Source of the DNA: GWE2-40-63 sp041664345
GTDB lineage: Bacteria; Bacteroidota; Bacteroidia; Bacteroidales; SZUA-534
Assembly: GCA_041664345.1 (NCBI GenBank)
Contig: JBAYKX010000029.1
Span: forward strand, 4,254 to 68,253
Direction of reading: 5' to 3'
DNA: 64,000 bases
Part shown: positions 54,318 to 60,651 of the stretch, piece by piece
How positions within the stretch are numbered: the first letter of the stretch is position 1
Layout: the number at the start of each line of letters is the position of its first letter
Made by a program: the position numbers and the translations under genes
The notes under the pieces: model-generated
Databases searched by the model: none
Seen by the model: only the letters and a program-made list of their open reading frames with translations
What the model was told of the DNA's origin: nothing

Positions 54318-55901
54318 ATGACCTTTCATCAACATTCAAAACAAATCGCAGAAGATTATTTAGGTACTGTAGCCTATGTAGATGATCTAATATTTTCCAA
54401 CAATAAGGAAAAAGAAGCAACCAAACTTAGTGGAATAGAAATAAGAGAGGTTAGGACAGTTAAAATTACAGATAAAATTGAAGGTAATCACGAAGAAAAA
54501 TCCGTAAGACAATTACACCCAAACATTAATCCACTTGAATTAAGTAATAGTTTTCTAAAAAAAGGAATTCATTGCGCATTATTGGAGATTACCAAAGAGG
54601 ATGATTCTCTTGAACCAATTAAAAGAATCTTAAATAAAACCGATATTGCAATTCTTGATTGGCAAATGCATGGTGATTCAGGAAATAAAGCTATTGAATT
54701 ATTGTTGTCAATATTAGATAATTCTCAAAAGGCTGAATTACGTTTAATTATCATTTATACAGAAGAACAAACTTATGCTTCAATTTTGCCTGATATAATA
54801 CTACCAAGGCTTTTAGATATTGATATTAAGAATGGCATATTAGATAAGTCAAATTGTAAATATTTAAATGGACACACTAAAATTGTTGTGCTAAAAAAGG
54901 AGAATGGAATAAAAACTGACTTTTCAGTTTCTGATGAAGAACTTCCAGAAAGGATTATAGAGGAGTTTACTGATATTACAGAAGGGTTGGTTTCAAATAC
55001 CGCATTAAAAGCAGTTTCTACTGTTAGAAGAAATACACATAATCTATTAGCAATTTTTAATAAAGATTTAGATGCAGCTTTTTTTAATCATAGAGCATTT
55101 CTTGAAACGCCTTCTGATTCTCAGTTACATGTAGTAAATTGGATTGCTGATGAAATTAAAGATACCCTTTATTTTAACAATGTTTCAAAAGAAATGGGGC
55201 TTGATAATATTAAATTGTCATTGAATTCAACAGAAATTGACGAATATCCAATCTTTGATAAGCATGGAATTGAAAAGAAAAAGCTAGCAAAGAATTTGAT
55301 GATAAGTCTTTTAGAGAAAGGATGCATTCAGCATAACATAGAAAATGATAAGAATGGAAATAATATTCCACAATCATGGATTAATCATTTCTACAAATCC
55401 TTTGTATTAGTCGACACTAACATAAATGAGAAATTTGCGGCATTATCTTCTTTGAGTTCATCTTCTTTTACGCACGATGCTCACCAATTTCTAACCTTAG
55501 GTGTGATTCTAAAAAGAGAGGATGATATTTTATTATGCATTCAACCTAGTTGTGACTCATTTAGACTCAAAAAGATGACCAGATTCATATTTCTTAAAGT
55601 CGAAAAGAATTCCGAGAATTTTGACCTTGTTGTTCCAGAAGGAAAAAACTATCAAAAACTGGCTATTATAAACAAAACTGATAATATTGAATTAATATCT
55701 TTCGATCCTTCTAATGGGATTGTTATCAGCGGTACTGATAACAATGACGAAGTATTTGAAGATATTAGTGGAACGAAATATAAATGGATAGCAAATTTGA
55801 AATATCCTTTTGCACAGCGAATTGCAAATGCCTTTGCATATGAAATATCAAGAGTTGGTTTGGATGAATCTGAATGGTTAAGAAAAAGGTCAGGAAATTA
55901 A
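54318..55901 (+). CDS. Receiver-domain response regulator-like protein with a novel C-terminal region
   Basis: A 527-residue protein starting 2 bases after the kinase gene stops. The N-terminal part (about 15-220) fits a receiver domain with inserts: paired acidic residues in AYVDDLIFS (Asp 22, 23), phospho-acceptor Asp 114 in AILDWQMHGDSG, and Thr in LIIIYTEEQ. It is the obvious phospho-partner of the upstream histidine kinase. The remaining 300 residues have no DNA-binding or nuclease motif I can name; the stretch SSSFTHDAHQFLTLGVILKR and LLCIQPSCDSFRLKKM looks like a conserved core. It could be the effector, an adaptor or a relay. Confidence 0.75.
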   Translation: MTFHQHSKQIAEDYLGTVAYVDDLIFSNNKEKEATKLSGIEIREVRTVKITDKIEGNHEEKSVRQLHPNINPLELSNSFLKKGIHCALLEITKEDDSLEPIKRILNKTDIAILDWQMHGDSGNKAIELLLSILDNSQKAELRLIIIYTEEQTYASILPDIILPRLLDIDIKNGILDKSNCKYLNGHTKIVVLKKENGIKTDFSVSDEELPERIIEEFTDITEGLVSNTALKAVSTVRRNTHNLLAIFNKDLDAAFFNHRAFLETPSDSQLHVVNWIADEIKDTLYFNNVSKEMGLDNIKLSLNSTEIDEYPIFDKHGIEKKKLAKNLMISLLEKGCIQHNIENDKNGNNIPQSWINHFYKSFVLVDTNINEKFAALSSLSSSSFTHDAHQFLTLGVILKREDDILLCIQPSCDSFRLKKMTRFIFLKVEKNSENFDLVVPEGKNYQKLAIINKTDNIELISFDPSNGIVISGTDNNDEVFEDISGTKYKWIANLKYPFAQRIANAFAYEISRVGLDESEWLRKRSGN

Positions 55902-56230
55902 GCTTTTAATAGTTTTAAATGCTTGTTCAAGTATAGTATTATAGACAGCCAAGCACATTTGCAATTTGCACAAACCAAAACACTATCAAAAATTGCAATA
56001 GAGCTTGTCGGTTTACCATAGCCTTTTTTACACCTCTAAAAACTAATTTTTTCAGAAATGATAGTGCTTCGATTGAGAGATTTATGACTATAATGAAGAT
56101 AAAATGAATGAATATCAGTCGATAAAACACTATACTCAACAAAAGAGTTTATTCAATTGATACGCATAATTTAAAGTGACATTGAAATGAAGTATCTTAA
56201 CTATACAATTCTATTTGACATACAATACTA
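55902..56230. other. Spacer after the three-gene operon
   Basis: About 330 AT-rich bases. It contains the right copy of the flanking 20-base repeat (55954-55973) and probably the promoter of the GNAT-SLATT pair; no hairpin terminator was recognised. Confidence 0.4.
55954..55973 (+). repeat. Right copy of the 20-base direct repeat flanking the methyltransferase operon
   Basis: CACATTTGCAA-TTT-GCACAA, 17 of 20 bases identical to 49974-49993 and in the same orientation, 53 bases after the receiver gene. Confidence 0.55.
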
Positions 56231-56632
56231 ATGATAACAAGAATCTACAATCTTAAGAACAATGCTATAACAATAAAAGAATTAAACTATTCTTTTATTT
56301 TACCTATACCATTTGTAAAAAAATTTCACAATCTTTTAAGATTGCTTTTAAAGGACAATTCCGTAATAATTATTTCAAAAGATGATTTTAAGAAAAATTC
56401 AGCACATTTATTACTTTTACTTAGTTCAAAAAAATCTGGTTTAAAAGGATTAATTTTGCTTTTAAAATTCTATGAAAATAACTGCAAGCAATTGGGTTTT
56501 GAAAACATAGAAGCTACCGTTGTTAACAATAGAATTTCAAGTAAAATAATGATCAAAAACAATTGGACTTTTGTGTCAAACCATTGGTATTTTGGTAAAA
56601 ATTACTTAAAAACAATAAATTATGTCAATTAA
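56231..56632 (+). CDS. Predicted GNAT-like acetyltransferase, small and divergent
   Basis: A 133-residue protein. The C-terminal part FENIEATVVNNRISSKIMIKNNWTF resembles the end of a GNAT fold (a strand, then the N-x-x-S-x-x-I/M-x-x-K-N-W helix and strand), and SHWYFGKNYLK fits the family's final strand. The acetyl-CoA-binding loop is not typical. Its last 11 bases overlap the SLATT gene, so the two are coupled. It may be a modifier or immunity factor for that membrane protein; this is inferred. Confidence 0.55.
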   Translation: MITRIYNLKNNAITIKELNYSFILPIPFVKKFHNLLRLLLKDNSVIIISKDDFKKNSAHLLLLLSSKKSGLKGLILLLKFYENNCKQLGFENIEATVVNNRISSKIMIKNNWTFVSNHWYFGKNYLKTINYVN

Positions 56633-57158
56633 AAGATACTATTTCGGGAACAATAAAAAAGATAAATCAACAATTTCGGAACTAATTGAGAATATTGAAT
56701 TGGATGATTATCAAAGGAAGTATTTGACTATACGAATTCCAGAAATTCTTGACGTTGATTTTGATAGGATTGCGATACAAAGCAAGTTTTTTTTTCAATT
56801 GTTTAAAATCCTTACCATTATAAGTGGAATACTTGTTCCAATTGTTGCAAACTTTAATCCAGAATTTAAATTATTTAACATGGAAAGAGATTTAATTATA
56901 ACAATATTAGGTATAATCTCAGCTCTTTCATTTTCATTTCTTCAAACTTTTAAGTATGAAAGGATTGGGCTGCAACATAGGATTATGTATGAAAATTTAA
57001 GAACTGAGACATTTAAGTTTATAACTAAATCGGAAAATTATAGTGGCTATACAACTCATCGAGAAGCATTCTTTTTATTTGCAGAAAAAATAGAGACTAT
57101 GATTAAGAATGATATTTATCAGTATGCATCAAATGTTGAAAAAAGCAAGGATGAATAA
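56622..57158 (+). CDS. SLATT/DUF4231-like two-transmembrane protein
   Basis: A 178-residue protein with two hydrophobic helices (about 56-76, FFFQLFKILTIISGILVPIVA, and 90-108, LIITILGIISALSFSFLQ). A helical C-terminus follows, whose RIMYENLRTETFKFITKSEN resembles the conserved E-x-L-x-x-E segment of DUF4231/SLATT proteins. SLATT proteins are known from bacterial conflict systems as predicted pore-forming effectors that kill or arrest the cell. Here the gene overlaps a GNAT-like gene and lies 720 bases after a methyltransferase-kinase-receiver operon. No nucleotide-cyclase partner is present in the window. Confidence 0.7.
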   Translation: MSIKRYYFGNNKKDKSTISELIENIELDDYQRKYLTIRIPEILDVDFDRIAIQSKFFFQLFKILTIISGILVPIVANFNPEFKLFNMERDLIITILGIISALSFSFLQTFKYERIGLQHRIMYENLRTETFKFITKSENYSGYTTHREAFFLFAEKIETMIKNDIYQYASNVEKSKDE

Positions 57159-57310
57159 AAACTTTGCAATGAATAGGATATAAAGTAACATAGGTTGTCA
57201 AGTGCGAAACCTCAATTGAAATGAAATAAGGATGGCAATCAAAGGACCTAGTATTATAACATTATCCACTTTGTTTTCATCGGCGGTATCCACGTTCCAG
57301 AAAAGCAAAT

Positions 57311-57414
57311 TACAATTAGTAATTGGCAATTAGCAATTAACAATTTTCAATCTCTAAACTCTAACCTCTACTCTCCAATCTTCTATCTCAAGTCTCATAT
57401 CTCATATCTAAATT
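57311..57414 (+). repeat. Short degenerate repeats
   Basis: AATTAGTAATTGGCAATTAG-like units (as at 47389) followed by a pyrimidine-rich series: CAATCTCTAAACTCTAACCTC, CTCATATCTCATATC. Similar in style to the tandem heptamers at 34522. Confidence 0.65.
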
Positions 57415-57416
57415 CA

Positions 57417-57443
57417 TAAAACGGAGCCTGTAAGCTCCTTTTT
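57417..57443 (+). terminator. Probable intrinsic terminator downstream of the SLATT gene
   Basis: AAAACGGAGC-CTGTAA-GCTCCTTTTT: a 5-base GC stem with flanking A and T runs. Confidence 0.6.
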
Positions 57444-57518
57444 ATGAAAAAGGTATGGTTTACCTTTGGGTAGCCATGTAATAACCCACATGAATTTGCT
57501 AACCTAAAATTACACACA

Positions 57519-57596
57519 ATGAGTACTACTGATGCATTGGCAACAGCAAAAAAGGAAAAGGGCACAATTCAAGGTATAGTGCAAGAGAGTTTCTAA
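57519..57596 (+). other. Tiny ORF, possible gene fragment
   Basis: 25 codons beginning MSTTDALATAKKEKGTIQG. The sequence looks protein-like rather than random and could be the start of a lost longer gene, but no family can be named with confidence and it stops after ESF. Confidence 0.25.
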
Positions 57597-57754
57597 GGAT
57601 TCTGAGGTTTTCGAGAGTTTGTGGCTCTTAAAAAAAGTCATTGTAAATTGATAAAATTTCGCCTTGAAATCCCGCAAAATAACATACCATCAAACATTGG
57701 TTTCAAAACAAATACAAATGGCTATTTTAACTTGATTTATAACAACTAATACAC

Positions 57755-58102
57755 ATGAATATGAAAAATGTAGTAAATAAAATTGATTTTACATTAGAAA
57801 TTCTTCCTAAAGAATACTCACTTACAATTACATTTGGGGAAGGGCAACCTGGAAATAGTGCCTTAAAAAACTTTGATGGTAAGTATCAAACAGGTAGTAT
57901 CAATAATTTATTATTGGGGAAAGGCAAAAGTATAAAAGGTAAAAAATTATTGATTAGTTCCATCGTGACAGATGCAAATGAAAATACAAATCATACAAGT
58001 GTTACATACACTATCAACGGAAATGAAATCAAAACTTTTGAAGATGACGTTGATACTGATAATAGTTCAATATATTATACTACAACCATTAACTTTATTT
58101 GA
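57755..58102 (+). CDS. Conserved hypothetical protein, beta-rich, partner of the next gene
   Basis: A 115-residue protein with no signal peptide or membrane segment; the second ATG (57761) is an equally good start. Residues suggest a small beta-sandwich (YSLTITFGEGQPGNSALKNF and KLLISSIVTDANENTNHTS). The next gene starts 1 base after its stop, so the pair is an operon. Function is unknown. Confidence 0.55.
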   Translation: MNMKNVVNKIDFTLEILPKEYSLTITFGEGQPGNSALKNFDGKYQTGSINNLLLGKGKSIKGKKLLISSIVTDANENTNHTSVTYTINGNEIKTFEDDVDTDNSSIYYTTTINFI

Positions 58103-58103
58103 T

Positions 58104-59432
58104 ATGAAAAGAGGATTATTTCAAATCATGATTTTATTCAGTTATTTTGGCATCTGTCAAGCTCAAAATAAAGGAGAAACTACTTTAGCAGATTTGCAGT
58201 CACCTAGCTCCCCTGCCTTTACTATTCTCGGTGTTCAACCAAATGAAATTTCAAAGCCATATTCTTTGAATGCTTTGGTTACAACTATGTATTCATCATT
58301 TGTTGATAATAATAATTTAGTTATTCCCAAAAATTTTGCGATGGAATTCTCTCCATATTGGATTAATTCTCATCATAAATTATTTTTTGATGAATACATA
58401 AATCCAAGTTGTTGGCAATCAATAAAACAAAACTCTTCAATTTCTTTAGCAACCACTCAAATTGTCAATAAAATTGATACATCAAATATAAATTCAAAAA
58501 TGGGTATAGGCTTTCGTACAATGATATTTAATGGAAAAATTGAGGACAATAATAATATTTATTCCATTTTTAATCAGGAATCCAATTTACTAATTGTTCT
58601 ACAAAAAAATGCCACTTTATTTAAAATCTTAATCACGCCTATTGGTGCAGATAATATCGATACCTTAATTGCTATATATGACAGAGAATTTAAAAGTGCT
58701 ATTAAAGATTTAAGTGATGAAGATGAAAAAGAAAGCATTATCCATTTTAACGAAGCATTAGTTTTACCATTTCTGAAAAAGAATAAAGCACAATCAAAAT
58801 CGCAGGTTGAATTGGTTAAAAATAATTTAATTCAAATAATTGATGATGAACTTGAGAATAAATTAAAAGAGAAGGCTAAAAATATTCAAAAATATTCCGC
58901 TAGTACAAAAAGAACAGGTTTTTTTCTTGAGTTTGCATATTCGTTACTTTTAGATTTTCCAACCAATAATATTGATTATTCCAAGGTTACTAAGTGGGGT
59001 GTTTGGCTTACTCCTTCTTATCGCTGGTATTATAAAAATCAGTATATTGATATTTTGGGTATAACACGCTATATTAGAAATTCTAGTACATTGATAATAG
59101 ACAGCATATTTACTGATAATTTTGATTATGGAATTGGAATTAAATTTGAGGATGGTAAATATTCGATAAATGGAGAAATAATTGGAAGATATCAAAGTAG
59201 AACTATTTCAAAAGAACAAATAGATGATGTAACTATAACTAAATCGAAAAAGTATTCTGACATACATTATTCAATAAATCTAAATTATAAAATATCTGAA
59301 AACATAATTATGTCATACAGTTTTGGAAGTAATTTTCAAAAAAACACAGAATATAATTCCAGTTTAATTTCTATGTTAAGTTTAAGTTATGGATTTGGTG
59401 GAATTACCAATAAGAGTATCAAAGGAATGTAA
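58104..59432 (+). CDS. Exported beta-barrel-like protein, unknown function
   Basis: The start is ATG 58104: it gives a signal peptide (MKRGLFQIMILFSYFGICQA-Q) and abuts the preceding gene, while longer in-frame starts run through that gene. The 442-residue chain has a middle helical segment (about 190-270) and an aromatic-rich C-terminal half of alternating strands (YRWYYKNQYIDILGITRYIR ... LSLSYGFGG) typical of an outer-membrane barrel. Together with the small upstream protein it forms an orphan two-gene unit within the defence island. Confidence 0.6.
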   Translation: MKRGLFQIMILFSYFGICQAQNKGETTLADLQSPSSPAFTILGVQPNEISKPYSLNALVTTMYSSFVDNNNLVIPKNFAMEFSPYWINSHHKLFFDEYINPSCWQSIKQNSSISLATTQIVNKIDTSNINSKMGIGFRTMIFNGKIEDNNNIYSIFNQESNLLIVLQKNATLFKILITPIGADNIDTLIAIYDREFKSAIKDLSDEDEKESIIHFNEALVLPFLKKNKAQSKSQVELVKNNLIQIIDDELENKLKEKAKNIQKYSASTKRTGFFLEFAYSLLLDFPTNNIDYSKVTKWGVWLTPSYRWYYKNQYIDILGITRYIRNSSTLIIDSIFTDNFDYGIGIKFEDGKYSINGEIIGRYQSRTISKEQIDDVTITKSKKYSDIHYSINLNYKISENIIMSYSFGSNFQKNTEYNSSLISMLSLSYGFGGITNKSIKGM

Positions 59433-59456
59433 AAAGAATAATGGTTAGTGTAGAAT

Positions 59457-59503
59457 AAATAGGGGTTTAAGTAGAATACAGTACCCAGCGTGAACCCCTA
59501 TTT
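59457..59503 (+). terminator. Hairpin after the barrel gene
   Basis: AAATAGGGGTT and AACCCCTATTT form an 11-base stem with a 25-base loop, starting 24 bases after the stop codon. The tail is AT-rich rather than a pure T-run. Confidence 0.6.
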
Positions 59504-59509
59504 AAATTA

Positions 59510-59620
59510 GGCCCATTTTCATACGCCCAATCAATAAATACAAAGCATTACCATGACATTAAGCTGGAACGAAAACAAAGACCGGGCATTGAATTTCGCA
59601 AAAGAGAGGGACGATTCCCT
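59510..59620 (+). pseudogene. Truncated duplicate of the 5' end of the type IIG restriction-modification gene
   Basis: ATG at 59553 reads MTLSWNENKDRALNFAKER and then loses frame and stops; the intact gene at 60652 starts MALSWNEIKDRALNFAKEW. The similarity extends upstream of the ATG (GCCCAT...AATACAAA.CATTACCATG). The HigBA module lies between the two copies. Confidence 0.8.
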
Positions 59621-59705
59621 TTAGTAGTGCTTTATTGCTGGCAATATTGAAAATTGCAGATAAGTTTCCTTTTGTGAAACACTATTCTTACCTTTGACTG
59701 GTGAA

Positions 59706-60038
59706 ATGAAAATACATTTGATTAAAAAGCAGACCATTGAAGATTATATAAAGAATAATGCGCAGAGCAAAGCATCATTTGAAATCTGGTTGTCAGTATT
59801 GAAACGGGCAGATTGGAACGAACCCAACGAAATTGTATCCACTTTTAATAGTGCCGATATATTAGGAAAAAGTTCTGAACGGGTGGTTTTTAATATTGGT
59901 GGCAACCATTATCGAATAATCTGTCGCTACCATTTTGGGATTAATGCAGTTCATTTGTTTATAAAGTGGATTGGCACTCATGCTGAATATACTAAGCTTT
60001 GTAAGGAACAAAAACAATATGAAGTAACTTCATTTTAA
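59706..60038 (+). CDS. higB: HigB-type mRNA interferase toxin
   Basis: A 110-residue RelE-superfamily toxin of the HigB_toxin family; the start is ATG 59706, with a TTG 12 bases upstream. Typical features are the SKASFEIWLSVLKRADWNEPNEI helix and the C-terminal IGGNHYRIICRYHFG ... VHLFIKWIGTHAEYTKL core that carries the catalytic basic and aromatic residues. It would cleave mRNA on ribosomes. As is usual for HigBA, the toxin gene comes first, with the antitoxin 18 bases downstream. Confidence 0.88.
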   Translation: MKIHLIKKQTIEDYIKNNAQSKASFEIWLSVLKRADWNEPNEIVSTFNSADILGKSSERVVFNIGGNHYRIICRYHFGINAVHLFIKWIGTHAEYTKLCKEQKQYEVTSF

Positions 60039-60056
60039 TATCAAAATGACAAGGAA

Positions 60057-60506
60057 ATGGAACCGTTAAAATATACCATAGTAAAGAATAAGGAACAATA
60101 TAATCGGTATTGCGAAATCCTAGAAGAATTAGTTTGTATAGAAAATCAGGACTCAAAAGATGAAGTGGAATTGTTAACCCTACTGATTGGGAAATGGGAT
60201 GCAGAACATAATTCATTAAAAGACTTAGATCCTATTGAATTATTAAAGTCGGTAATGGCAGAAAATAATTTGAAATCAAAAGATTTGGTTGACATACTTG
60301 GATTATCAAAAGGAACCGTTTCTAAAATATTGAGTTATAACAAAGGTTTGTCTAAAGAAACCATTAGAAGATTGGCTGATTACTTCAAATTATCACAAGA
60401 AGCATTCAACAGACCCTATCGACTTATTAATGAAGTAAATCGGCATTTCAAGAATGCCAGTTTAATGAATACAACTAAAAACATGGAAAACTCCATGGCT
60501 GTGTAA
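60057..60506 (+). CDS. higA: HigA-type antitoxin (HTH)
   Basis: A 149-residue antitoxin with an N-terminal toxin-binding region (YNRYCEILEELV ... DEVELLTLLIGKWD) and a C-terminal XRE helix-turn-helix (SKDLVDILGLSKGTVSKILS, then LSKETIRRLADYF). It neutralises HigB and normally represses the operon. It extends about 30 residues past the HTH, longer than many homologues. Confidence 0.88.
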   Translation: MEPLKYTIVKNKEQYNRYCEILEELVCIENQDSKDEVELLTLLIGKWDAEHNSLKDLDPIELLKSVMAENNLKSKDLVDILGLSKGTVSKILSYNKGLSKETIRRLADYFKLSQEAFNRPYRLINEVNRHFKNASLMNTTKNMENSMAV

Positions 60507-60651
60507 TAGAAACGAACTAGAATTTTCAATTTCAGTTCACTAATTCCAAACCCATTTTCACCCTCCGATTGATATATTCCTGAAATAGATTAAATTTATA
60601 TCCGTAAAAAGGACTGTTTTTTGCGGCCCATTAGCAATACAAAACATTACC

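Larger units (their letters stand above)
57159..57754. other. Intergenic region with repeats, terminator and a tiny ORF
   Basis: About 600 bases: short repeats (57311-57414), a hairpin terminator (57417-57443), and a 25-codon ORF (57519-57596). The rest shows nothing recognisable. Confidence 0.55.

Noticed and set aside
57972..58103. Longer start for the exported barrel protein
   Set aside because: It would run through the coding sequence of the preceding gene and hide the signal peptide at 58104.
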